Of a stretch of DNA of 21,018 nt, positions 1-7,883 are shown piece after piece. The notes below the pieces were generated by a model that worked only from the letters and a program-made list of their open reading frames with translations, ran no database searches and was not told where the DNA came from. Within the stretch, counting starts at the first letter, position 1. Each line of letters begins with the position of its first letter. A program made the position numbers and the translations under genes. This DNA is from a virus. The stretch lies in IMG/VR virus record IMGVR_UViG_3300024433_000074, positions 1 through 21,018 of that record. One strand, written 5' to 3'.

Positions 1-1627
1 AGTCAGGAGTAGTGGCTGGATCGTAGGCAACCTGCACACCATAAGCCCTTGGTCCCTTCCTTACACTTGGGGGTCGAATGAGTTCAGCCTCTTCCAACAT
101 CTCGGAGGCTTCAGCCTTAAGCTTGGATTCAGAGAGTTTAACCGCTGGCTTCTCCGTCACGCTCTTAGCTTTCCAATCAATTCCCCTTTTTTCTAAAAGT
201 CTCCTTGCCGCCATAACGGCTTCATTATCTGGATGTCCTCTCGCTGTCCTAATAAGCGATTCTGTTCTGGTGGGTGGGCGTATTTCCCCAGATTCAACTT
301 TTTGCTTGTATTCCTTGCGAAGTTGTTCCCGTTTTTCTAATAATAGTCTGTCCTTTTCAAGTTGAATTTTTAAAAGTCTTTGTCTGGGCTTACCATAAGG
401 AATGTTTTTATGAAGTGCCGCTTCTCCTATTTCTTGTCTACTTGCACCATGGATAGCAAGATAAGTTTCCTGATCTATTACCTCTGGCTCTTTTGGGGCT
501 GCCTTCTCCGTCACGCCCTCAACCCTTTTGACAGGGGGAATTTTTTTTATTCTTTGTCCAGTCATTAAATCTACTTCACCAATTGGCAAATATCTTTCTT
601 TACTTCTAATAATAAAATCCTGTGCCCCCTTTAAGGTTTTGAAAAACTTTGGTTTGAATTTTCCCAAGATACTTTCTGAGGTAACTTGAAATTTATCATA
701 CTTGAGTGACTTAAAAATTTTGCCCTTCTTTATTCCATCAACTATTATTTCATAAACCATGTCCCCGCTTAGTTCCCCAGCTAATTCTTTTGATACATGT
801 GGGTTTTCTTTTAATGTTGGATATCTCTGAGGTATTTGCCTAATTTCTACTTTTGGTGCAGGTTCCTCCGTCACGCCCTCAGCCTTTAGCTCTTTGGCAA
901 GCTCCATCTTGGCTTTGCCGGGGACTTTCTTCTTGGGGATTTCTATTTCCGGCGGTATTTCAGTTATTGGTCTTACTTCTTCGATCCGAGGCTCTTCAAT
1001 TGGCAAACCCTTTCTTCTCTTTATCTCTTTCACGGCGGTATAAACTTTCTTACCTCCCCTTATTCCACCTTTTAGAATTGCCGTGGTAAAGAATAGACCC
1101 AGCGGATCTTCGGCTATCTGCTCAATTGCTTTCTGTCTGGCTTTTGGTGAAGAAAGAGGACTGATATATGTAGCGTAGTTCTCAAAGTTCTGCCGTCCAT
1201 ATTCAGCGAAATCAGTGACAGTTCTCAAAGCTTGACCCAAAACCTCTTTAGGCTCCCGTGCTTTACCTTCTTCTGTAAACATTACCTGTTGTGCAATATC
1301 TATCGGAAATCGAGGAAGGCTAAGAGCTTGCTTTTTGATGTTTCCCAAAATTATATCAAGTTGCTCCATGCCGGTTTTAGCTTCAGATATAGGAGTAGGA
1401 ACAGTTTCCTCTCTCCATTTCTCCAAACCTCTTTCGGCTAATCCACCGACAATTTCTTGAAGCGGTGGAAGCGCGGGAAGCTTCTGTCTTATTTTTTGCA
1501 TAAAATCCAATCTTGGAAGCTCCGGCCCTATCGGCTCTTCATACTGTCCTTCGGGTAAAGCATACTTGGCTGGATCAAATCTGGTTGGCTTTTCGTCTAA
1601 AGCATATTTTCGGGGATCAAATGGCAT
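1..1627 (-). CDS. Large internal/ejection-type protein, C-terminus beyond the left edge
   Basis: The minus-strand frame is open from an ATG at 1627 to the window edge, giving at least 542 residues with no stop, so the gene is truncated by the window. The start lies 2 nt after the preceding stop. The N-terminus carries a duplicated motif, FDPRKYAL then FDPAKYAL (residues about 3-24). The chain is Lys/Glu/Pro-rich with helical stretches (for example around residues 410-440) and no signal peptide. Three copies of a V-T-E-[EK] linker flanked by Pro/Ala occur near residues 250, 370 and 489, each encoded by the same GCGTGACGGAG string, and divide the chain into blocks of about 120 residues. As the last and largest gene after two smaller ejection-like genes, it fits a large internal virion protein delivered with the DNA. 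No enzymatic motif is recognised and the function is inferred from position only. Confidence 0.7.
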   Translation of the reverse strand, partial: MPFDPRKYALDEKPTRFDPAKYALPEGQYEEPIGPELPRLDFMQKIRQKLPALPPLQEIVGGLAERGLEKWREETVPTPISEAKTGMEQLDIILGNIKKQALSLPRFPIDIAQQVMFTEEGKAREPKEVLGQALRTVTDFAEYGRQNFENYATYISPLSSPKARQKAIEQIAEDPLGLFFTTAILKGGIRGGKKVYTAVKEIKRRKGLPIEEPRIEEVRPITEIPPEIEIPKKKVPGKAKMELAKELKAEGVTEEPAPKVEIRQIPQRYPTLKENPHVSKELAGELSGDMVYEIIVDGIKKGKIFKSLKYDKFQVTSESILGKFKPKFFKTLKGAQDFIIRSKERYLPIGEVDLMTGQRIKKIPPVKRVEGVTEKAAPKEPEVIDQETYLAIHGASRQEIGEAALHKNIPYGKPRQRLLKIQLEKDRLLLEKREQLRKEYKQKVESGEIRPPTRTESLIRTARGHPDNEAVMAARRLLEKRGIDWKAKSVTEKPAVKLSESKLKAEASEMLEEAELIRPPSVRKGPRAYGVQVAYDPATTPD

Positions 1628-1629
1628 AT

Positions 1630-2508
1630 TTATAGCTCGCTTATAATCCAGTCAATATCTTCTTCCGTCAAATGAGGATAGTCTGTCTGTAATACTTCAG
1701 TGTTAATTCTTTTAATTCCAGCATTTTGGAAAGCAGTTAAAATACTTTCTTTTGTCTCTTCTTCCTTTCCTGTTACCCTCTGTTTCTTCCTCATCATTGC
1801 TGCCGTGTCTCGATAAAACTCTATAAGCTCGTCATATTTCCCCGTTGGATCAAGAAGGTTCTCTAATTTCTGCGCTTCGTTTAAATAAGTGGTAGCAGAA
1901 GGCTTTCTACCAACATGTTCAATTCTGTCTATTTCGGGATTCCCAAAATAACCTTTCTCTGACAATCTTTGCAAATCAGCCCAGTCTTCATCAGAAGATG
2001 GATCGTAAGAAGAAAAGGGTTTGGCTGTTTTTTGAAGAATCCACTCTCTTTCAGTTAATCGGGTTATCCCCCTTCCCCTACCCCCACCCCCAAGCCCCTC
2101 ATACTTCATAGTAAAACTTCTTGGCAATTCAAAGAGTGGTTCAACAACCGTAGACGGATATTCTACCCTCCGACCCTCTGGCAAATTTGCTTGGTATACC
2201 ATGTCTTCAAGCACTTTTGTGACCTCTGGCGGCAATCCTCTTGCTGTCCCCAACTCACGGACATTCAGTCCCATTTCCGCCAATTTAAGAGGAAGCCCAA
2301 CTTCCTCCCAGAGTTTTTCTTTGTTCCTCTCTGCCTCCGATCGCTCCCATTCCATTGCTTCTCTATCTATTTGTCTACCAAGTCGTTTTAAATTAAGCTG
2401 ACTGAGAGTTTCTTCTAACTTTTCCCTCTTCTTCTCCTCTGCAAGCTCCTCCTGTTGCTGAGTGTATTGTTGAGCTCCCAACCATCCTCGTAAAAGTGAT
2501 CCAGCCAT
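1630..2508 (-). CDS. Putative internal/ejection protein with N-terminal coiled coil
   Basis: A 292-residue protein. Residues about 15-70 are rich in Glu, Lys, Gln and Arg with heptad-like spacing and look like a coiled coil. Residues about 130-150 hold a Gly/Arg-rich linker (LGGGGRGRGI), and the C-terminal half is charged and probably helical, ending in IDWIISEL. There is no signal peptide and no catalytic motif. It begins 1 nt after the stop of the preceding gene and is followed after 2 nt by the very large gene at 1627, so the three are probably translated together. Small-medium-large runs of helical proteins after the tail genes are typical of podovirus DNA-ejection proteins. That assignment rests on position and composition, not on recognised homology. 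Confidence 0.7.
   Translation of the reverse strand: MAGSLLRGWLGAQQYTQQQEELAEEKKREKLEETLSQLNLKRLGRQIDREAMEWERSEAERNKEKLWEEVGLPLKLAEMGLNVRELGTARGLPPEVTKVLEDMVYQANLPEGRRVEYPSTVVEPLFELPRSFTMKYEGLGGGGRGRGITRLTEREWILQKTAKPFSSYDPSSDEDWADLQRLSEKGYFGNPEIDRIEHVGRKPSATTYLNEAQKLENLLDPTGKYDELIEFYRDTAAMMRKKQRVTGKEEETKESILTAFQNAGIKRINTEVLQTDYPHLTEEDIDWIISEL
2068..2098 (-). other. Five-run G-rich tract, potential G-quadruplex in the coding strand
   Basis: On the minus (mRNA-like) strand there are five consecutive G runs of 4-5 bases (GGGG, GGGGG, GGGGG, GGGG, GGGGG) separated by only 3, 1, 2 and 2 bases. This meets the usual pattern for a stable intramolecular G-quadruplex. It lies inside the 292-residue protein gene and encodes the Gly/Arg linker. 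The run pattern is seen directly; folding is inferred. Confidence 0.7.
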
Positions 2509-2509
2509 A

Positions 2510-3025
2510 TTATCCCCCTAAAAACCCAGGACTATATTGCATCCCACCACCCGATAAACCTCCACCCTTCCCCTTTTTCCCCTGCATAAGCGTATAAAGC
2601 ATCCAACCTATGTCTTCTGCTGGCGGTCCTACATCGAAAGGCATAGTAGTTGTCTGCTGTCCCGTTCCCCCGACAACTGACGCTATGGCTCTCAATATAC
2701 TTGCCTCGTGTCTTTCAGTGGCTTCCCCCATCTCTCTGCCTTCTGCTGTCGTTGCTCTCATCAGTTGGGCGGTCTCCAGGCCTGATCCCGGACCCAAACC
2801 TTCGCCAAGACTTTCTCTGATGCCCTGTTTCCGTGCTCCCCATCTTGCTTCAATCGGTCTCGTTAGATAAGAAGGTGCACCTTTCCCCAATCTGCCGTAG
2901 AGCATATTAAGAAAACGTTGAGCTTCAGGACTCAATCCTCTTTCTGTTTTTTGCCCTCTTGAAGCCAGATAGCTCTGAATAGCCGATCCCGCCGCACTAA
3001 TCGCAGGTATTACCCAAGGTCCCAT
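2510..3025 (-). CDS. Putative small DNA-ejection / internal virion protein
   Basis: A 171-residue Ala/Gly-rich protein. The N-terminus (GPWVIPAISAAGSAIQSYLAS) is a mildly hydrophobic amphipathic helix rather than a classical signal sequence, since no basic n-region precedes it and no clear cleavage site follows. The middle is helical and charged (residues about 30-125), and the C-terminus is a Gly-rich tail ending SPGFLGG. A GGAGAG ribosome site lies about 9 nt before the ATG at 3025, and the gene follows the nozzle gene by 6 nt. Short proteins of this type with an AISAAGSAI-like start are common directly after tail genes in podoviruses, where they are ejected with the DNA. That is a pattern match; no enzymatic role is visible. 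Confidence 0.7.
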   Translation of the reverse strand: MGPWVIPAISAAGSAIQSYLASRGQKTERGLSPEAQRFLNMLYGRLGKGAPSYLTRPIEARWGARKQGIRESLGEGLGPGSGLETAQLMRATTAEGREMGEATERHEASILRAIASVVGGTGQQTTTMPFDVGPPAEDIGWMLYTLMQGKKGKGGGLSGGGMQYSPGFLGG

Positions 3026-3031
3026 AACTCA

Positions 3032-5725
3032 TCACTCTCCTATCTTTTTAAATTTCAATCCCACTTTACCTAACTCTAAATGACTTGATGAAGTTATCTT
3101 AAATGAGAAATTCCTCCCCAGACAATCCGCATCCAAAGGAAGACGTTTATATCGGTATCCTCCGCTTTCTGAAACCGTCTTGTTGTATCTGAGACTGTCC
3201 CCAAAATCTGTATAGAAATAAGTGGTGAAGTTCCCACTGGTCAAATAATAGTCCAGATCAAAGTATGTGAACCTTTTCCTGTCCGCTATGGAGTTGAAGT
3301 CAAAAGCTTTCGATTTGTAAGCCAGAGAAATCGCCTCACCCGTATCTGTGGTAGCTTCTCCAAATTCATAGATTAGGGTTCTATCTTGCCAATCGCTGAA
3401 AAGTAATTTTACGGTATCACTAAGAGCGGTCTGTTCCGCATAAATATTACCCCTCATACCCACTACTGTAGCCCAAGCCACCAGCTTAACATTAAAAACT
3501 ATGGTCTTGTTGCATCGCCCATAACCCCCATCGGGATAAGAAAGATAATAGTGATCTTTGTAATAACCACCCGCCGCAAGTTTTATTGGCCAGCCTTTTA
3601 TCGTTTCTATGGTCGGCTGAATTTTCTTAGATACCAAAGTCACCGTCCGTCCATCAAAAGCGTAGACTCCGGTGGTATGCAGAAACAGGATATATTTCCC
3701 CTCTACATTTACGACAGACTGGGGAGCTACACATCCGATACCCTCCGTCACCTGAACCAAATAATAATCGGTGGCAGAGTTCCAGACCAATTTATAGATA
3801 GAGTTTTCTTTGAAGATTACCAGACAATCCCTAGAGCGATCCTTGTAGCCAAGCTGGTCATCGTAGAAGGTGGCTAAGGCGGTGACTTTATCGTCCCCCC
3901 CTCCCCCAATGGGAATAAAATTATCGGGATCAAAATACGTAGGTTCGTTATCTTCAGAGAAAACGATAAATTCTTTACTACTTTGAGGATATTGATTTTT
4001 GGTAACAAAAAAAAGTCTATTTTTGTAAATTTCACAAAGTTCAGGTTGCCAAAAAACTTTTTTTAGTATTACAAAATCATCTCCTCCCGATAGGGTTAAG
4101 CTATCAAAGCGATATTGAGTTCTAATTTGTGCCAAATCATTATATGTGATGATTCTTTCTTCTCCCGCTGAAGGACCTGATGTCATTTTTATTACTCTGC
4201 CATCTCCATTCCCTACATCAGCTCCTGTAAAATCGTCTCTTATGTAATTAACACAAACAACAGAATTATCAACTGAATCCGTAGTTCCTGCCCATAAAGA
4301 ATCATAATCGAAAGCACCCACAATATAGTTAGCTTCATCCAGACCAACAGAAGCCCATTGCGAGGGAATCAGTAGAACATTATTCGTATTGCCAAAAATC
4401 ATTAAAGGTTCAGTTTGTGCACCCGTTGCATGGGTGCTTGGAGCATCACAAAGAAGATAACCAGCCCATTGGTCTGTCCGCCAATTTACATTCAGAACTT
4501 CAACATAAACCGTGCACGCGATATGAGTTTGTGAGTTGCCAGAGAACTTTTCTGCATATCCAAATTCAAATGGTTTATTCATTTCTTCATCTAAAACAAA
4601 CGGATAATCCCCCTCATGCGCTACAATGGCTTTGCCTTTGAAGGTCTCAAAATCATAATACTTGTCGTTGCTCTGAAGCCCCGTTTTGACAGAAACAAAA
4701 GTCCCAGCACCATTATAGGTTGTATCCGCCCATAGCGTTCCATTCACTCCAGCTAAAAGAATCTTACCACCATCTGAAGTGTAGTAAGGATGAAGTCCCC
4801 AGATTCTTTTACCTGCATCGAATTCAGTGGTGTTATATTTATCAAACCCTGGACGTGGCTCCAATTTCCCCGCTGTACTCCAGATAAAGTTCTGCTGCTC
4901 CGTTGCCTCGTTATCCGCAATCTTGTTGGGAAAATCTACCAGATTAAGACCACCCCTAAAATCTTGCAGAATTGCCATCGAATATTGGGATGATGCACCT
5001 TGGACTTGGCGTGGTGTCCGAAATTTCATCAACTGGTTTCTATAATCAGCTGAAGGTGAAGGTGGGGCATTAGCTAAAAGACTGGGTTGTTTGAAAGGTA
5101 TAAATGATACGCCCCGGGGATTATAGGGATTATGATAATCGGGAGCATTTACAGGGTTGGGTGTCTGAAATTGATAACCCGGTGATTGAATTTGTTTGTA
5201 GTAGTCAGGCGGATTGATAGAACCCGGACCCTGAAACTGAATTCCCTGTGGCTGATCTTCTTTTAGATAGGCGGGGGCACTGATGAGACTGGGGTTTTGA
5301 AATCGTAGCTCCTGTGGTTGGTCTCCTTTTAGATAATTAGGGGCAACAACAGGAGTCGGCTGTTTGAACCAAAATTGACTGGTTGGAGTAGTCCCCTGCT
5401 CCCTTTCAGACGGAGTTGCTGGAGAAAGAGTGGGTTCTTTGAACCAAAACTGACCAGCCGGTTCAAGCTCTGAGTCCCTTTCAGGCGGAGTTACCAAAGA
5501 AGGCGGAACAAATCTCTGCTTGGATTCAACCTTCGGCTCTATCGGTTGAATTTCTATGGGTGTAGGTTTCGGCTTGGGTGGCTGAATGGGCAGGATAATC
5601 TTGTCCTCAATTATCTTTGCGGGTTCTGGTTGCTGTTCTTCCTCATCGTCAATATCCTGCGCCCAAACACCGAATCCCAAAACAAAGAAAATGAGTCCCA
5701 TTAGAAAAACCTTAATACATTTCAT
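3032..5725 (-). CDS. Tail nozzle-like protein with signal peptide and F-x-x-P repeats
   Basis: An 897-residue protein in four parts. Residues 1-22 form a Sec-type signal: basic start (MKCIK), hydrophobic core, and a GVWA cleavage-type end. Residues 23-70 are acidic then Pro-rich. Residues 72-238 hold eight F-x-x-P motifs (F72, 95, 120, 142, 164, 186, 211, 235) at 22-25-residue spacing. From about 255 the chain begins GGLNLVDFPNKIADNEA and then E-x-R-P-G-F. This opening is typical of podoviral tail nozzle proteins (T7 gp12-like role) built on beta-propellers, and the remainder is beta-rich. The mature part has eight Cys. The ATG overlaps the preceding stop as ATGA, with GAGGT upstream. A nozzle protein would close the tail tube. 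A signal peptide on one is unexpected, and it is not an overlap artefact because only 4 nt are shared with the upstream gene. Confidence 0.8.
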   Translation of the reverse strand: MKCIKVFLMGLIFFVLGFGVWAQDIDDEEEQQPEPAKIIEDKIILPIQPPKPKPTPIEIQPIEPKVESKQRFVPPSLVTPPERDSELEPAGQFWFKEPTLSPATPSEREQGTTPTSQFWFKQPTPVVAPNYLKGDQPQELRFQNPSLISAPAYLKEDQPQGIQFQGPGSINPPDYYKQIQSPGYQFQTPNPVNAPDYHNPYNPRGVSFIPFKQPSLLANAPPSPSADYRNQLMKFRTPRQVQGASSQYSMAILQDFRGGLNLVDFPNKIADNEATEQQNFIWSTAGKLEPRPGFDKYNTTEFDAGKRIWGLHPYYTSDGGKILLAGVNGTLWADTTYNGAGTFVSVKTGLQSNDKYYDFETFKGKAIVAHEGDYPFVLDEEMNKPFEFGYAEKFSGNSQTHIACTVYVEVLNVNWRTDQWAGYLLCDAPSTHATGAQTEPLMIFGNTNNVLLIPSQWASVGLDEANYIVGAFDYDSLWAGTTDSVDNSVVCVNYIRDDFTGADVGNGDGRVIKMTSGPSAGEERIITYNDLAQIRTQYRFDSLTLSGGDDFVILKKVFWQPELCEIYKNRLFFVTKNQYPQSSKEFIVFSEDNEPTYFDPDNFIPIGGGGDDKVTALATFYDDQLGYKDRSRDCLVIFKENSIYKLVWNSATDYYLVQVTEGIGCVAPQSVVNVEGKYILFLHTTGVYAFDGRTVTLVSKKIQPTIETIKGWPIKLAAGGYYKDHYYLSYPDGGYGRCNKTIVFNVKLVAWATVVGMRGNIYAEQTALSDTVKLLFSDWQDRTLIYEFGEATTDTGEAISLAYKSKAFDFNSIADRKRFTYFDLDYYLTSGNFTTYFYTDFGDSLRYNKTVSESGGYRYKRLPLDADCLGRNFSFKITSSSHLELGKVGLKFKKIGE
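5012..5512 (-). repeat. Eight degenerate F-x-x-P coding repeats
   Basis: Within the nozzle-like gene the motif F-[VKQR]-[PETNGQ]-P recurs eight times (FVPP, FKEP, FKQP, FQNP, FQGP, FQTP, FKQP, FRTP) with 22-25 residues between phenylalanines. The middle copies share a following P-x-Y about nine to eleven residues later (APNY, APAY, PPDY, APDY). The repeat is clear in protein but degenerate in DNA, which suggests an old duplication kept by selection. Confidence 0.75.
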
Positions 5726-6453
5726 CTGGGCACTACCTCTTTGGCTATGGTTACGTCAACCGGGCGGTTCTCCAAGATGGCTTTCAAGTCCAGAATTTCG
5801 TTGATGGCTATTTGTTTGATAAAATTAGCCACCTCGTGCTCACCCTGTCTTTGTTTGCAGAGATACAGAGCATAAAGCACTACTTCGTTTTCAAAGCCAG
5901 GGTTTAGATAGGAAGTGTCTGCCCACAATGGTGCGCAAGAACCAAAAATCCATATAGCTGTGCTTTCTATTGGTGCCGGATAAACGCCGAGTCTAACGGT
6001 TGCACCTGGCGAGTATTGTTTATACCAGTATCTGATTGGTTCTGAAGTAGCAATTTTCTTTTGGGCTACATCTTTTGCTTTAATTTCCACCAAGGCATAA
6101 GTCGTATCCTTTAACCAGATATTCGTGATCTTAGTAATTGGCGTGCCAGAGGAAAAAATAGAAGAGATGTCAAATGGAGGAACTTTAAAAGCTTCACCAG
6201 TAGCAAGGCGAGCGCTGTCTCCTACATAATGTTCCATCCTAAAATTCCCCACTTGATCGCATAGCGTAGCACACTTTTTCATTCCTATTGCCAAAAAATC
6301 CCACCGTATGCTATCGGGGAAAAATGGATCCGTTTCATCGTTGAGAAGCCGTTTAAGTCGACCATCAAGTGAAGCCCCTTCAACGGCGATTGCAGGACTT
6401 GTTAAAGACAGGTAGATTACAAAAATAAACATTACCATCAATACCTTTTTCAT
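5722..6453 (-). CDS. Exported adaptor-like tail protein, copy 4 of the array
   Basis: A 243-residue protein. Residues 1-23 are a textbook Sec signal: MKKVLM start, long hydrophobic core, and PAIA before VEG. The mature part is helical at the start, has a central beta region with an R-L-G-V-Y-P-A-P motif (about residues 165-175), then a helical C-terminal part with L-Y-A-L-Y and the ending VDVTIAKEVVPR. The same order (P..Y/W, then x-Y-P, then helical pair, then DVTIA-like tail) occurs in the two preceding genes, so they look like tandem duplicates of a podoviral head-tail adaptor or tail-ring protein. GGAGG lies 7 nt before the ATG. Four Cys are present in the mature chain. Adaptor identity is a moderate inference; the signal peptide is well supported. 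Confidence 0.72.
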   Translation of the reverse strand: MKKVLMVMFIFVIYLSLTSPAIAVEGASLDGRLKRLLNDETDPFFPDSIRWDFLAIGMKKCATLCDQVGNFRMEHYVGDSARLATGEAFKVPPFDISSIFSSGTPITKITNIWLKDTTYALVEIKAKDVAQKKIATSEPIRYWYKQYSPGATVRLGVYPAPIESTAIWIFGSCAPLWADTSYLNPGFENEVVLYALYLCKQRQGEHEVANFIKQIAINEILDLKAILENRPVDVTIAKEVVPR

Positions 6454-6462
6454 ATCAGCCTC

Positions 6463-7170
6463 CTATTTGATTATTTTGGGTGCAATTGTTACATCTGGTT
6501 GAACATTAAAAAGTTGCTCTCGCAATATGGCAATTCCTTTAGCATAGGAATTGTAAGCCTGTGCTGCTGCCTGATAATTTTCTATTCTGAGATAAGCAAT
6601 GAAAAGAGCATAATCCAGCCAGACCTCTTCAAAGATAGGCGAAGTAATAATGTTGGTTGTAGCAAAACCACATTTTACCATAGTGACATAAAGTGTTTCC
6701 GTGTTTGCCGACGTCGGATAGACAGAAATGAAAGTTGAATCTTTGTGGCGGAAAAAGGAATAATAAGATAGCGGGACATCGGTGTCCAGATGACGGTGTG
6801 CTAAATCTTTCAAGGAATGCTCCAACAGAGACCTATGTTTACCACCACTTGTCAAAATTACAGACGTTACGAACATTATGTCCAAAGAACCGCCAGCTAC
6901 ATCGTATAGTGGCACAAATTGTTGATTCGGAAACACGACTTTTCGACTGCCTATCTCGTATGTCCCGCTGAGTCCATGATTCAATACCGCTATCCTTCCC
7001 ATGATAATACATGCTTGCAAATCGGCATCCTCAAAATCCGGGGAACTTTGTGCCAATCTATATCCAAGTTGCTTTTTCAACTCAGTGTAACTTATAGCCT
7101 GGCTCTGATTGGCTAAAAGCAACAAAAAACAGATGCCCACCAGAACCAAAATCCACAATTTTAGTTTCAT
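6463..7170 (-). CDS. Exported adaptor-like tail protein, copy 3 of the array
   Basis: A 235-residue protein from the ATG at 7170, chosen because AGGAGG lies 6 nt upstream; a TTG at 7188 would add six residues that include that ribosome site. Residues 1-25 are a signal peptide (MKLKLWILVLV core, NQSQA before IS). The mature part contains a P-L-S-Y-Y element, an I-S-V-Y-P motif, a W-L-D-Y-A-L-F helix, and ends QPDVTIAPKIIK, closely matching the end of the next gene. It lies between the other two copies with gaps of 9 and 14 nt. Two Cys remain after cleavage. It is probably a ring protein of the tail or head-tail joint, with the same caveat as its neighbours. Confidence 0.72.
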   Translation of the reverse strand: MKLKLWILVLVGICFLLLLANQSQAISYTELKKQLGYRLAQSSPDFEDADLQACIIMGRIAVLNHGLSGTYEIGSRKVVFPNQQFVPLYDVAGGSLDIMFVTSVILTSGGKHRSLLEHSLKDLAHRHLDTDVPLSYYSFFRHKDSTFISVYPTSANTETLYVTMVKCGFATTNIITSPIFEEVWLDYALFIAYLRIENYQAAAQAYNSYAKGIAILREQLFNVQPDVTIAPKIIK

Positions 7171-7184
7171 CTTTTCCTCCTTTG

Positions 7185-7880
7185 TCAAGGTTTAATTTCT
7201 TGCCGACCTATAAAAACATCATATTGTTTTCCTTCAAATTTCAGCTTAATCCCCAATCGCTTCATGTAGCTATCATAATAACGATCAGAGGCACCCCTCT
7301 TTCCATCTCTTAGAAGTGCTCGATAGACCACATAGTCGATAATCAGCGGTCGATAGCAATAGGGGATGTCAGTGGTATCGGTAGCTGTATCCATATAAGC
7401 CGCCTCAGCCCCATAGATCACCAGAAAGGTATCTTTGACCACCGGTGGAGGAAAGAACCCAATTATCGCATTCTCACCTTTCCCTATCTGCCAAAAAACT
7501 TGAGGCTCAAAATCCGTAACTGGCACTTTACCTATGTCTGGTGTTGGAATAAAAGTCAAAGCCCGCTTTCCCACGGGTCGTAAGGCAAAGAGTGTAACTA
7601 ACCGGATAAAATCAGTGTTAGCACTATAACTTATGACTCCCTCAACCCAAATTAAGGTGTCTAACTTTTCAATAATACCATATCCGGAAAGATCAGCACA
7701 AGCCTCGTTGATCCAATTATTCCACACAGAGTCGGGATAAAAAGGATGAGTTGATAGAACAGACTGATCCTGTGCCGCTCTCCGAAAATCCGATAGAGTC
7801 AAAAGTTGAGTGGCAACCGAATAGGTGATAGTCAATAGCCAACAGCCAAAAAGCAAAATCAAAAAAGGACACTTTTTCAT
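7185..7880 (-). CDS. Exported adaptor-like tail protein, copy 2 of the array
   Basis: A 231-residue protein. Residues 1-24 form a signal peptide with basic start, hydrophobic core and a Y-S-V-A end. After that come L-S-D-F-R-R, H-P-F-Y-P-D-S-V-W and a D-L-S-G helix. Next is the F-E-P-Q-V-F-W ... I-I-G-F-F-P-P-P pattern, then a helical C-terminal part with I-I-D-Y-V-V-Y-R-A and a final QYDVFIGRQ element. This is the organisation of podoviral adaptor (gp4/gp11-type) proteins, plus a signal. LFGC inside the hydrophobic core resembles a lipobox but is followed by more hydrophobic residues, so signal peptidase I is more likely. It starts 3 nt after the upstream stop with only a weak GAAGAAG site, so coupling to the previous gene is likely. 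Confidence 0.72.
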   Translation of the reverse strand: MKKCPFLILLFGCWLLTITYSVATQLLTLSDFRRAAQDQSVLSTHPFYPDSVWNNWINEACADLSGYGIIEKLDTLIWVEGVISYSANTDFIRLVTLFALRPVGKRALTFIPTPDIGKVPVTDFEPQVFWQIGKGENAIIGFFPPPVVKDTFLVIYGAEAAYMDTATDTTDIPYCYRPLIIDYVVYRALLRDGKRGASDRYYDSYMKRLGIKLKFEGKQYDVFIGRQEIKP

Positions 7881-7883
7881 TTT

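Noticed and set aside
7185-7880. Lipoprotein box LFGC in the signal region of an adaptor-like protein
   Set aside because: The Cys sits inside the hydrophobic core with about ten further mostly apolar residues and a later S-V-A site, so lipidation is unlikely.
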